From: Pirellula sp. SH-Sr6A
Lineage (GTDB): Bacteria; Planctomycetota; Planctomycetia; Pirellulales; Pirellulaceae
Direction: 5' to 3'
Assembly: GCF_001610875.1 (NCBI RefSeq)
Contig: NZ_CP011272.1
Location: forward strand, 2,585,988-2,649,987
Length of the DNA: 64,000 nt
Positions 44,956-55,353 of the stretch are shown here, piece after piece. A program made the position numbers and the translations under genes. How positions within the stretch are numbered: position 1 is the first letter of the stretch; each line of letters begins with the position of its first letter. The notes under the pieces are model-generated. The model saw nothing but the letters and a program-made list of their open reading frames with translations, searched no databases and was not told the origin of the DNA.

Positions 44956-46506
44956 TTAGATTTCCGGTAATGGAAGATTCACCGAGACGTAACAGCAGGT
45001 TGCCCCGAAGCGAAGGGATGCTTCGTTGGTTTGCAGATTCTCTCCATCACACAGGTCATCGCTGCAACACTGTACAACCGTCCATGCTAAGAGCTCCTTT
45101 ACAGCTAGTGCCCGCTTCCAGTTGCCAAGCAACCCTTGCTTCGGAGCAAAGCTCTCAAGTCGTGCTTTCGATCGGATCAATTGATCGAGTGTGGTGGGTG
45201 CCTTCGAGTATTGTTCGATCGCATGCTCTACCCGGTGGATGAACTCCCAAGTCTCCATGCGATCGCGATACCCTTCCAATCGCATCCCCGGCGTACCGCA
45301 CCGCAAGCACTTGGGCCGATTATCGATCTTCGGAAGCTCAAGCTCTTGAAGTCTCGCGGATGGGGGAAGCGACGCATGTCGCTTCCCTAGGGAATCAGCA
45401 TTGTGCTTGGCCAAGAGCAAGCGGACTCTTTGAAGCGTCTCCTTGCGCCCTTTCCCTTGAAAGAGACCTGCATAGCGCACGCGATGCACGTTGCTCGGAA
45501 CGATGTGGAGCAAGAACCGGCGAACGAACTCTTCTCCCTCCATGGTCTCCTCGACCGATTTGTTGGTTCGGTAATCCCATTGCCGAATGGTAACGTGCGT
45601 CCCGTTGTCTTCGGCGATCCGGCCATTGGAGATCGCTGCCCCTTGGATATAGTCCGAAAGATAACGGGCGCAGCCCAACTGCGTTTGCAGTTCATCCGGA
45701 GTGATTTGCGCATCGGCTTTCCAGTTCTTTTGCGCTAGAGGCTCAAGCCACCGATGGAACGAGTCTCGGTCTTGAACCCCTTCGAATTCCATCTCTTGGG
45801 GAATGTCGAGTTTTCCTTGATCGAAGAGGATTTTCAATCCCCGTAAGAACTTCTTTTGAAAGAGGGCTGCTAAGACTTCTTCTTGGATGCCTGGTGCATC
45901 CGGAGGGATCGGGATCCAGCAGGGTTTGGTACTCGCATCCCCAGTGGAGAGCGAGACGCCACCGGAGGTCATCATGGCGTGGATATGCACATGGGTCAGC
46001 ATGCGCTGCCCCCAAGTGTGCAACGTGAGAATAATCCCCGGCTTGCAGCCGAATTCTCGTTGAGCGATCTCGAGCAACGTCTTTTGCGATCTTCGAAAGA
46101 AGAGCTGATACACAGCGCTCGGATTGGCTCGGATCAGAGGATTGAGCTCATGCGGGACGGTAAAGACCGTGTGGTAGTAGGTGGTGGGGAGATTCCACGC
46201 GATAATCTGCTGTAGCCACGCTTTGCGCTTGAGCCAACCGCAGTTGGGACAGTGCCGATCATGGCACTGGCTGTAGAGAATGCGCCCTTGCTGGCATGTC
46301 TCGCATCCATAGTAGGTGGAACCGAAACTCCCACGACGGCAGTCGAGGAGTTTATCCAGCACACGGCGTTCATGGAACGGAACATGATGACTGAAGCGAA
46401 AGGATTTGGAGTAGCGTAGCAGGACCGATTGCACGGTATGCGAACTAGCCGTATGGATTCGCACCGTAGGCAACAGATCCTGCATAGGTTGGATCGAACA
46501 GTGCAT
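44956..46506 (-). CDS. IS91-family HUH (Y2) transposase, unit 2
   Basis: Same protein as the unit 1 copies, all catalytic residues present. Confidence 0.92.
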   Translation of the reverse strand: MHCSIQPMQDLLPTVRIHTASSHTVQSVLLRYSKSFRFSHHVPFHERRVLDKLLDCRRGSFGSTYYGCETCQQGRILYSQCHDRHCPNCGWLKRKAWLQQIIAWNLPTTYYHTVFTVPHELNPLIRANPSAVYQLFFRRSQKTLLEIAQREFGCKPGIILTLHTWGQRMLTHVHIHAMMTSGGVSLSTGDASTKPCWIPIPPDAPGIQEEVLAALFQKKFLRGLKILFDQGKLDIPQEMEFEGVQDRDSFHRWLEPLAQKNWKADAQITPDELQTQLGCARYLSDYIQGAAISNGRIAEDNGTHVTIRQWDYRTNKSVEETMEGEEFVRRFLLHIVPSNVHRVRYAGLFQGKGRKETLQRVRLLLAKHNADSLGKRHASLPPSARLQELELPKIDNRPKCLRCGTPGMRLEGYRDRMETWEFIHRVEHAIEQYSKAPTTLDQLIRSKARLESFAPKQGLLGNWKRALAVKELLAWTVVQCCSDDLCDGENLQTNEASLRFGATCCYVSVNLPLPEI

Positions 46507-46699
46507 GGATAGCTGTAGGGTAGTTCGACCGCTTTCTTAGCTTGCGATGTTTCTTGGAGAATTTCCGAGTTCGCCCCCTTGTGGACCAAGCAGAGCCGCC
46601 GCATTCCTTAAAAGGAATCGCGCGGCGATGCGGGGTTGGAAGTGCTCGGGCACTCTCCCCTCTTTTGAAACGAGCTCTCAGAATCGGTGTGGATGAATC

Positions 46700-48787
46700 A
46701 TGTTGCTCTCAACGAAAACGAATGCGAATCCGTTTCCACTGCTGGCTGCATTCGAAGCGGATCCGTGGAAAGCGACCGCCGAACATTACGCACGCTGTGT
46801 GACGGACAAGATTCTGGCCATGGCCTCCTATGGCTTGGAACTCGAGGAAGAAGCTTTGCGCACCCTGGGGATCGGGTTTTCCGATCGGAGTCTGGGGAAC
46901 CAGTTGCCCTCGAATCAGACGGCAGCGGGTCGAAGGATCCGAGAGCGACTCATCCAGATGGGTCTTTACAAGGAGAATGGCCGCGAGGCGCTACGTGGTT
47001 ACATTACCATCCCCCTGGTGGACGAAGAGCATCGCATCACAGGCTTCGAAGGCTATCGGCTGAGCAACAGCGGAGCCGTCATTGACAAGCTCCGCGTGGG
47101 AACCGGCACAAGACTTCAGGATTCAGGCGTCAGGCTTCAGGAAGACTCCATCCCAACCCGAAACGTCAGCGAGGGACAGGCTGCTGACACGCTGGCAACG
47201 GAGACACTGGCACCCAAGATTCCTTCACAGCCGGGCAGCCCTTCACAAGAAGAGGATCCCTCGCTCACGCAACGGGTTGCGATGCAGCCTGCTACTCCAG
47301 CCTCCGAAATCTCCGTCGACGCTAGCAGCGTGACTATCACTCGCGAGGATCGCAGCTACAAGATCCGTGGCCTCGAGAAGAACATGTCTTCCCTGAGCCT
47401 GCGCGTCTCGATCGCCGTCTCCCGACTCGAACGGATGCATCTCGATACGGTCGATCTCATGCGCTCTAGCGCTCGGCAAGCCTTCGTGAAAGCTGCCGCT
47501 TTAGAACTCTTCTGCGAAGAGGAGACGATCAAGGTCGATCTAGGAAGAATCCTCCTTCAACTGGAAGATTTACGGAACCTTCAAATCGAAGCCGCCAAAC
47601 GCATCGGTCCTGCCATTCCGGCTATGACCGAAGCCCAGCAGGAAGAAGCCATGCAGTTGCTGCGTTCTCCCAATCTGATCGAACGGATTGTGCACGATCT
47701 CGATGCGTGTGGCATGGTCGGAGAAGCATCCAATAAGCTCGTAGGCTACCTGGCTGCCGTCAGTCGCAAGCTACCCACCCCGTTGGCTCTCCTGATCCGA
47801 TCCTCCAGCGCGGCCGGGAAGACAACGCTCATGGAAACCATCTTGGCCATGGTCCCACCGGAAGAAGTCTTGCGATTGAGCAACCTCACTTGCCAATCGC
47901 TCTATTACCTCGATAGCGATCAGCTTCGCCATAAGACCTTAGCCATTAGCGAAGACCAAGGTCTTTCCGAATCTGCGTATGCCTTAAAACTCCTTCAAAG
48001 CGAAGGGAAGCTGACCCATGCCACGGTAGTCCGTGGCAACGATGGCCGGAGCGTTACCCAATTGCACAGCGTAGAAGGCCCCATTCAGCTCATGATCACC
48101 TCGACGGCTCGGGATGTGGACGAAGAGTTAGCCAATCGCTGCTTGATCCTTACCGTTGATGAATCGATCGAACAGACCAAGGCCATTCAAGCGCGCCAGC
48201 GTCTGCTGCAGACGCGCGAGGGATTGCAACGGCAGTCGCAAGTGGCAGCCATCCGAACCCTGCATCACCATGCGCAGCGTTTGCTCCGACCCTTGCAGGT
48301 CTTGAACCCCTTGGTCGACTCTTTGGAGTTCGTTTGCGATCGACTGCGCAACCGCCGCGATCATGCCAAGTACTTGAGTCTCATTCAAGCGATCGCCTTG
48401 CTACACCAGCACCAGAGAGTCATCCACACCGAAGAGGATGGAACCGAGTGGATCGAAGTCCAAGAGTCCGATATCGCGCTCGCCGATCGGCTAATGGACA
48501 AGCTCTTGAAGCAGTCGCTTAGTGAGTTAGCACCGCAGACTGAGCAGTGCCTCCACTTGGTGCAAGAGTTTGTGGCGAAAGGCTGCCGGGCCGCGGCAGC
48601 GGCTAGCCCGGCCGAGCAAGCTATTCTTCGGCAACGGTTCCGATTTACCCGTCGCTCGTTTCGCGAATCGGTCGGTTGGAGCGACAACCAAGTGCGCACC
48701 CACTTGGACCGACTGGTCCAGCTCGAGCATTTGATTGTCCATCGCGGCAAGCAGGGGGCAACCTACGTCTACCAGTTGGCCGATTAG
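46700..48787 (+). CDS. Primase/helicase-like P-loop ATPase, unit 2
   Basis: Identical to the unit 1 protein. The inverted REP-like pair is at 47149-47284. Confidence 0.75.
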   Translation: MLLSTKTNANPFPLLAAFEADPWKATAEHYARCVTDKILAMASYGLELEEEALRTLGIGFSDRSLGNQLPSNQTAAGRRIRERLIQMGLYKENGREALRGYITIPLVDEEHRITGFEGYRLSNSGAVIDKLRVGTGTRLQDSGVRLQEDSIPTRNVSEGQAADTLATETLAPKIPSQPGSPSQEEDPSLTQRVAMQPATPASEISVDASSVTITREDRSYKIRGLEKNMSSLSLRVSIAVSRLERMHLDTVDLMRSSARQAFVKAAALELFCEEETIKVDLGRILLQLEDLRNLQIEAAKRIGPAIPAMTEAQQEEAMQLLRSPNLIERIVHDLDACGMVGEASNKLVGYLAAVSRKLPTPLALLIRSSSAAGKTTLMETILAMVPPEEVLRLSNLTCQSLYYLDSDQLRHKTLAISEDQGLSESAYALKLLQSEGKLTHATVVRGNDGRSVTQLHSVEGPIQLMITSTARDVDEELANRCLILTVDESIEQTKAIQARQRLLQTREGLQRQSQVAAIRTLHHHAQRLLRPLQVLNPLVDSLEFVCDRLRNRRDHAKYLSLIQAIALLHQHQRVIHTEEDGTEWIEVQESDIALADRLMDKLLKQSLSELAPQTEQCLHLVQEFVAKGCRAAAAASPAEQAILRQRFRFTRRSFRESVGWSDNQVRTHLDRLVQLEHLIVHRGKQGATYVYQLAD

Positions 48788-49027
48788 TTGGCGGGCTAAC
48801 TGCCGATTAACTGCTTACGACGTCTCACTTCGTGCCCCCCTTGTGGGGGCTTCGTGCCCCCTCTTCAAACGGCCTGGAGCAAGCAATCGCTTGCTAGAAG
48901 GCCACTTCTTTGTGCTTGTGCCCCCGGAGAGCAAGCCCTGCTTCCTCGCGCCCCCCCACTTATGCATACCTCGGTTTCGTTTTGTGTTCTTGATTCGGCT
49001 CTCCTTCAGAAAAGGTCTTAAAGAAAC

Positions 49028-50044
49028 ATGTCACCCCCTTCGTTGTCAGCCCTCATGGAAGCGTATTTCGTTGATCTGCGAGTAGTGAATTGGACGGAAG
49101 CGACCTTGGAGAGGAGAAAAAACTCGCTGGGTCGCTTCGTCCGTTGGCTCACCGAGCGTGAGATCCATACTCTTTCGGAAATCACACCAGAGATTCTCGC
49201 AGCGTATCAAAGGAGCTTGCTCCATATCGGGAACTTGCGGACACGCAAACCCCTGCAAGCCTCAACGCGGGCTTCCTATGTCCATGCCGTGTCCCATTGG
49301 CTGCAGTGGGCTTGTTTGGGCAAGCATATCCCCTTCAATCCAGCGGCAGGGATCGAGCTTCCTAAAGCCGAATATCGACTCCCGGCGAGTTTTTTAAGCC
49401 AGAGCGAGGTCGAGCATGTCATCAACCAACCCGACGTGAGCACGAAGATTGGGATTCGGGATCGCAGTGTCTTGGAGATTCTCTATAGCAGTGCTATTCG
49501 AAGAAGCGAGCTTCTCAAGCTGGAGATTCAGGATATTGATCGCGCCAGGCGATTGCTTCATATCCGGCAGGGGAAAGGACACAAGGATCGCTTTGTACCG
49601 ATCGGAGTGCGCGCCTTGGATTGGTTGACCAAGTACCTCCAAGACGTAAGGCCCTGGCTCTTGAGCGGCGGGGGCTGCAAACGGAATTGGATGCATCCGA
49701 GGAAATTCTCAGTTTCCTTGAGCGAGCAAGAGACGCAGGTGGTGATCCTATGCCACAACGGAGGGGCGATGCACCCGGTGAATCTCTCGGCCATGGTTCG
49801 GCAGTATGTTCGGCAAGCGGGGATAACGAAGAAGGGCGCATGCCACATGTTTCGTCACACAGCAGCAACGCTGATGATGGAGAATGGAGCCGATCTGCGA
49901 TCGATCCAAACGCTCTTGGGTCATGCCAGCTTGAATACCACGCAAATCTATGCCCACGTCACGCTAGATCGCTTGAGAGCGGTCCACGACGCGATGCATC
50001 CGGCCAAGCCGGACCAAGCGAACGCGCCTAGTCGGGCTGACTAG
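49028..50044 (+). CDS. Tyrosine recombinase, unit 2
   Basis: Identical to the unit 1 protein, with the R-K-H-R-H-Y set intact. The spacer to the ATPase is two bases longer than in unit 1 because of C-tract length. Confidence 0.92.
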   Translation: MSPPSLSALMEAYFVDLRVVNWTEATLERRKNSLGRFVRWLTEREIHTLSEITPEILAAYQRSLLHIGNLRTRKPLQASTRASYVHAVSHWLQWACLGKHIPFNPAAGIELPKAEYRLPASFLSQSEVEHVINQPDVSTKIGIRDRSVLEILYSSAIRRSELLKLEIQDIDRARRLLHIRQGKGHKDRFVPIGVRALDWLTKYLQDVRPWLLSGGGCKRNWMHPRKFSVSLSEQETQVVILCHNGGAMHPVNLSAMVRQYVRQAGITKKGACHMFRHTAATLMMENGADLRSIQTLLGHASLNTTQIYAHVTLDRLRAVHDAMHPAKPDQANAPSRAD

Positions 50045-50299
50045 TTGCACAAGCTGGCTAGGTGCTCAGCTGCTTCCTTCAAGTAAACCAAGGCCAAGGT
50101 GGTGGAGGCAGCGGAAGCTGGAGTCGAAGAACAGGTCGATCGCCCACCGAGGCGACCTGTTTTCGGACGCAAGCTGCAGAGGCTTCCTCGTCGCCCGCTC
50201 TGCTGGATTCGTCTCGTGATCACTCGAGTCGTTATGTCGGTGAAAATCCTCGATTCGAAAACGCTGCAAGCGGCGCTGGGATTGGTTACAATAGTCGCT

Positions 50300-51439
50300 A
50301 TGCACCCCCAAAACGCCATGCTTCAAACATCTCCTGAGCTCCGCTCCGCGCGCCCCCGCACGGGAGAGCCAACTGCAACCTTCGGTTGCACCGAAGCGAC
50401 TATCCCTTCTTCGCAGTGCTTCCATGTGCATTCCATCAACGCCAGCGTTGGTCCGTCCCCTGCCGAAGCCACCACTGCCACTTGGCACTACCACCGCAAC
50501 CAGCAGTACTCCATCACGGCAATAACCACTTCTTCGGGCTCCGTAGCCGAACGCTACGCCTACACAGCCTACGGCCAGCCAACCATCCTCGATGGTTCAG
50601 GCTCGGTCCTCTCGAGTTCCGCGATTAATAATCGCTACACCTACACGGGACGTGAATGGGATCAGTCGCTTGGGCTGTATCACTTTAGGGCGAGGTGGAT
50701 GAGTGGACTGGCAGGAAGGTTTATGGGGAGGGACCCGATCGGGTACTTTGGGAGCCCGTTCGGCCTATACCGACAATTTCAAGGGTATGCGTTAGTAGTT
50801 TTAGACCCTCACGGAAGTGAAGTAATTACGGCGGGAGCTGTTGGCGTTGGTGGCGTCATCGTAGCCGGCGGAACATCCACAACAACGGTTATAGTTTCCG
50901 GAGGAACATCAACACTTGTGGGAGGTACAACTATAGGAGGTAGCGTCGGTACAGGTTCGGGAATAATCGGAATCGTTTCTTCCGGTGGAGCAGCGGCAAC
51001 GGGCGGTGGAACTGCAGCTGCCGTGGGAGGAAGTACTGCTGCTGGAGGAGGAACGGTCCTCATTAGTGGAGGGCTCGCCACAACAGTTGGTGTTGCCGTT
51101 CTGCCCGGTGGCATTCTCGGATACGGCATCTATGCCACCCCTGTTATCGGTACTCAAAACTGGCTAGAACCTGGATTGACGCAGGTTGCTTACTACTTCT
51201 TCCCATCGAACCATCCGCCTGTACAGACATCGACACAACCTAAGCCATTTCCAGTTCCTGTTCCAGTTCCAAAACCCAGGCCGAAATGTGACGACGAAAG
51301 GGAACTATGTGAGTTCACTGGAAAATGGGCGCCGATGGATTTTTGTGAATACAGATGCAGCGACGGTTATGTTTTTACTGTTTACCCACATGTGCACCAG
51401 GAGTTTGCATGTGACGCTTACGCACCACGACCTAATTAA
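50300..51439 (+). CDS. Leader-initiated orphan RHS tip, unit 2
   Basis: 379 residues from ATG 50300 (MHPQNAMLQTSPELR). A ~68-residue leader joins in frame to the RHS core at NQQYSITAITTSSGS and runs to the cysteine-rich toxin tip. The start is chosen because the diverged tip at 25779 has its ATG at the same place with in-frame conservation, and TACAAT precedes both. An upstream GTG at 50099 would give 446 residues but adds sequence not shared with 25779. There is no signal peptide and no YD shell, so delivery would need another RHS protein or recombination. Confidence 0.7.
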   Translation: MHPQNAMLQTSPELRSARPRTGEPTATFGCTEATIPSSQCFHVHSINASVGPSPAEATTATWHYHRNQQYSITAITTSSGSVAERYAYTAYGQPTILDGSGSVLSSSAINNRYTYTGREWDQSLGLYHFRARWMSGLAGRFMGRDPIGYFGSPFGLYRQFQGYALVVLDPHGSEVITAGAVGVGGVIVAGGTSTTTVIVSGGTSTLVGGTTIGGSVGTGSGIIGIVSSGGAAATGGGTAAAVGGSTAAGGGTVLISGGLATTVGVAVLPGGILGYGIYATPVIGTQNWLEPGLTQVAYYFFPSNHPPVQTSTQPKPFPVPVPVPKPRPKCDDERELCEFTGKWAPMDFCEYRCSDGYVFTVYPHVHQEFACDAYAPRPN

Positions 51440-51441
51440 TC

Positions 51442-51957
51442 ATGATTGAATTCGACGCAATTGGTATTTCACTCGGACAAGGTGAATTCATAGAGCGATT
51501 GATGTATTCCAGCGTCAATGGAGTTCTTGTTTGTATTCTTGCTCGTAAAGGGGATAGGAGAAAACGGTGCTTTGTACGGTCGATAGAGAAAACATTATAT
51601 GCTGAAGCGAGTCTGCCCTTTGAAGCGGTAGCGTTTGCATTGTGCAGTTCAAAAATTGTTGCAATCAACCAAGTTGAGTCACTGGTAAATGGCAAGCAAC
51701 TTTTATGTTCTTTCGAGCCCAATGGCCGTATGGAAAAGACTGTTGGAGAGGTTACGCTAGGCTTCACTTCACCGAACACGCGTCGAGTATGGGTATCACA
51801 GTTTGTTGAGTCAGATTCATCACGACTGACCTGTCGATTTGCTCGCGAATTAATTCTCGAGTCTGGGGATGTTACAGTTCAATATGCGGTCGGTGAACTC
51901 AATATCGATACTGGTTCAATCGACTTGATAAAAGATCTCGCAACTCCATTTGCCTAA
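51442..51957 (+). CDS. Candidate immunity protein, copy 3
   Basis: Identical to the other copies; two-base gap after the tip stop. Confidence 0.65.
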   Translation: MIEFDAIGISLGQGEFIERLMYSSVNGVLVCILARKGDRRKRCFVRSIEKTLYAEASLPFEAVAFALCSSKIVAINQVESLVNGKQLLCSFEPNGRMEKTVGEVTLGFTSPNTRRVWVSQFVESDSSRLTCRFARELILESGDVTVQYAVGELNIDTGSIDLIKDLATPFA

Positions 51958-52399
51958 TTACAAGTAAATATTCGTCATACAATGATGCTCACCGCCCTTC
52001 GGCGCTGCAGAACATTTTGGAAAAAAGCGTTCGAGAACTCGGCGCTATTAGGCGAGTTGATGGTGCGGCGAGAGTTTCTCTGAAGCCCTTCGGCGCTGCA
52101 GAACATTCTGGAAAAAAGCGCTTCGGCGCTGCAGAACATTCTGGAAAAAAGCGTTCGAGAACTCGGCGCTATTAGTCGAGTTGATGGTGCGGCGAGAGTT
52201 TCTCTGAGGCCCAACTCGTGCAATCGATGAGCTTGGACTCACTTCGGTTAAAACGGGTGATCTGTTGGTGGCTTTCTCCAGCGTTGTGTACTGCTTCTCA
52301 CTCGATTTTCTGGATTGCGACGGTCTTTTAGACATCCATCGAGCTTGCTGCTCGCTTGGTGACACTCTTTTCTTGGTACAAGACGCAGGTGCCTAAGGC

Positions 52400-53284
52400 T
52401 TAGCTCGTGTTGTTTTGGAGTGATACAAGTGCTGGTTCGCTGGTTTTTGCTTTGCATAAATCACAGCTGAGAGCGCGATTGTGCGCTAACCTCGCAGTTC
52501 TCGCTGTTGCTCGCTTCTCTTTAAGGTCCACCGGAACTTTCGCTCCGGTGCCAAAGTACATCTCGTCGGGTGTCTGCCCTTGAAAGGCAAAATGGGGAAC
52601 AACCGAATTGTGCTGCTCGACGTAAAAAGCAACAAACTTGCGAACCGAATTCGCACTATCAAGTTCGTTCAAGTACAACCACTGGTGCTTCAGCTGACGC
52701 CACCAGGCTTCGATCATACTGTTCGATTCCACAATATCGACCTGCGCAAGAATACGTTGGATGGTGCCATCAGAAACAAGCTCATTTACCGAGCCATTCA
52801 CGTTTTCAACGCCAGAGTCCATGACAGCAGAGGGTACTGTGTTTTCGGGGAGTGCCTTGGCTGCTTCCTTGAGGAGTTCCGCTGTCGTACTTGTTTCAAA
52901 GGTGTCATTCAATCTCCATGCGAGAATGCGGCGCGAAAAGTTGTCGAGAATTGCGTGAAGGTACAAGCGGCTGCCATCGAGCAATCGAACGATGGTCGTG
53001 TCGACATGCCAATACTCATTTGGCTTCGTAGCTCGTAATCCGATTCGAGGTTTCGGTGGGTAGATGCGTTTGCGAGACCGGATCCAATTTCCACTTTGAA
53101 TCGCTCGGTACCAAGTCGAAGTACAAGCGTAGACCTTTCCCAAGCGCGCGGCCAACCGAGCGATTGATCCGACGCTGAGATGACGATAGTCTTCAGACTG
53201 CACCATCGATCGCATTTCGGAGCGTTCCGTCGCAGTCATTTGCCCCGGCAAAGATCTGGGACAAGACGAGACATCATCGAGTCC
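52400..53284 (-). pseudogene. DDE transposase, residues 145-438 (copy 3)
   Basis: Same truncation as copies 1 and 2; abuts the unit 3 IS91-like element. Confidence 0.85.
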
Positions 53285-53609
53285 ACCAATAAGAACTAAA
53301 CCAACTCATTAAACGGATCCGCCGATGCGGTGGCACGGGGATCGCCGAAGTTGGTTTTCCCTGCATTTTCTCTATGGTTTTTTTGTGGGGGTAATTCCCT
53401 GCGAGTCTATTGATCAAGGGGCCGCAAGATGGTGGCCAGAGAGTCGCTTGCGAGCAAGAAGATGCACCGAGTGCTTCTTTTGGTCCATTTCAGGTCATGT
53501 AACGACGGACCTTCAGGCAACTCGCTTTGATTCGCACGCAACAGAGATGCGATTAGGTGAGGTAGCGAGCAGCTCGAACGTGATGGTTTCTGAACGAGAG
53601 CATTCATCA

Positions 53610-55160
53610 TTAGATTTCCGGTAATGGAAGATTCACCGAGACGTAACAGCAGGTTGCCCCGAAGCGAAGGGATGCTTCGTTGGTTTGCAGATTCTCTCCA
53701 TCACACAGGTCATCGCTGCAACACTGTACAACCGTCCATGCTAAGAGCTCCTTTACAGCTAGTGCCCGCTTCCAGTTGCCAAGCAACCCTTGCTTCGGAG
53801 CAAAGCTCTCAAGTCGTGCTTTCGATCGGATCAATTGATCGAGTGTGGTGGGTGCCTTCGAGTATTGTTCGATCGCATGCTCTACCCGGTGGATGAACTC
53901 CCAAGTCTCCATGCGATCGCGATACCCTTCCAATCGCATCCCCGGCGTACCGCACCGCAAGCACTTGGGCCGATTATCGATCTTCGGAAGCTCAAGCTCT
54001 TGAAGTCTCGCGGATGGGGGAAGCGACGCATGTCGCTTCCCTAGGGAATCAGCATTGTGCTTGGCCAAGAGCAAGCGGACTCTTTGAAGCGTCTCCTTGC
54101 GCCCTTTCCCTTGAAAGAGACCTGCATAGCGCACGCGATGCACGTTGCTCGGAACGATGTGGAGCAAGAACCGGCGAACGAACTCTTCTCCCTCCATGGT
54201 CTCCTCGACCGATTTGTTGGTTCGGTAATCCCATTGCCGAATGGTAACGTGCGTCCCGTTGTCTTCGGCGATCCGGCCATTGGAGATCGCTGCCCCTTGG
54301 ATATAGTCCGAAAGATAACGGGCGCAGCCCAACTGCGTTTGCAGTTCATCCGGAGTGATTTGCGCATCGGCTTTCCAGTTCTTTTGCGCTAGAGGCTCAA
54401 GCCACCGATGGAACGAGTCTCGGTCTTGAACCCCTTCGAATTCCATCTCTTGGGGAATGTCGAGTTTTCCTTGATCGAAGAGGATTTTCAATCCCCGTAA
54501 GAACTTCTTTTGAAAGAGGGCTGCTAAGACTTCTTCTTGGATGCCTGGTGCATCCGGAGGGATCGGGATCCAGCAGGGTTTGGTACTCGCATCCCCAGTG
54601 GAGAGCGAGACGCCACCGGAGGTCATCATGGCGTGGATATGCACATGGGTCAGCATGCGCTGCCCCCAAGTGTGCAACGTGAGAATAATCCCCGGCTTGC
54701 AGCCGAATTCTCGTTGAGCGATCTCGAGCAACGTCTTTTGCGATCTTCGAAAGAAGAGCTGATACACAGCGCTCGGATTGGCTCGGATCAGAGGATTGAG
54801 CTCATGCGGGACGGTAAAGACCGTGTGGTAGTAGGTGGTGGGGAGATTCCACGCGATAATCTGCTGTAGCCACGCTTTGCGCTTGAGCCAACCGCAGTTG
54901 GGACAGTGCCGATCATGGCACTGGCTGTAGAGAATGCGCCCTTGCTGGCATGTCTCGCATCCATAGTAGGTGGAACCGAAACTCCCACGACGGCAGTCGA
55001 GGAGTTTATCCAGCACACGGCGTTCATGGAACGGAACATGATGACTGAAGCGAAAGGATTTGGAGTAGCGTAGCAGGACCGATTGCACGGTATGCGAACT
55101 AGCCGTATGGATTCGCACCGTAGGCAACAGATCCTGCATAGGTTGGATCGAACAGTGCAT
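53610..55160 (-). CDS. IS91-family HUH (Y2) transposase, unit 3
   Basis: Same protein as the other three copies. Confidence 0.92.
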   Translation of the reverse strand: MHCSIQPMQDLLPTVRIHTASSHTVQSVLLRYSKSFRFSHHVPFHERRVLDKLLDCRRGSFGSTYYGCETCQQGRILYSQCHDRHCPNCGWLKRKAWLQQIIAWNLPTTYYHTVFTVPHELNPLIRANPSAVYQLFFRRSQKTLLEIAQREFGCKPGIILTLHTWGQRMLTHVHIHAMMTSGGVSLSTGDASTKPCWIPIPPDAPGIQEEVLAALFQKKFLRGLKILFDQGKLDIPQEMEFEGVQDRDSFHRWLEPLAQKNWKADAQITPDELQTQLGCARYLSDYIQGAAISNGRIAEDNGTHVTIRQWDYRTNKSVEETMEGEEFVRRFLLHIVPSNVHRVRYAGLFQGKGRKETLQRVRLLLAKHNADSLGKRHASLPPSARLQELELPKIDNRPKCLRCGTPGMRLEGYRDRMETWEFIHRVEHAIEQYSKAPTTLDQLIRSKARLESFAPKQGLLGNWKRALAVKELLAWTVVQCCSDDLCDGENLQTNEASLRFGATCCYVSVNLPLPEI

Positions 55161-55353
55161 GGATAGCTGTAGGGTAGTTCGACCGCTTTCTTAGCTTGCG
55201 ATGTTTCTTGGAGAATTTCCGAGTTCGCCCCCTTGTGGACCAAGCAGAGCCGCCGCATTCCTTAAAAGGAATCGCGCGGCGATGCGGGGTTGGAAGTGCT
55301 CGGGCACTCTCCCCTCTTTTGAAACGAGCTCTCAGAATCGGTGTGGATGAATC

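Larger units (their letters stand above)
44631..53284 (+). mobile_element. Amplified unit 2 (8,654 bp)
   Basis: One IS91-like copy (44631-46572), ATPase, recombinase, leader and tip, immunity gene, truncated DDE transposase. No length difference from unit 3. Confidence 0.92.

Noticed and set aside
50099-50299. Upstream extension of the unit 2 RHS tip from a GTG at 50099
   Set aside because: The extension is not shared with the tip at 25779 and has no signal peptide or ribosome site.
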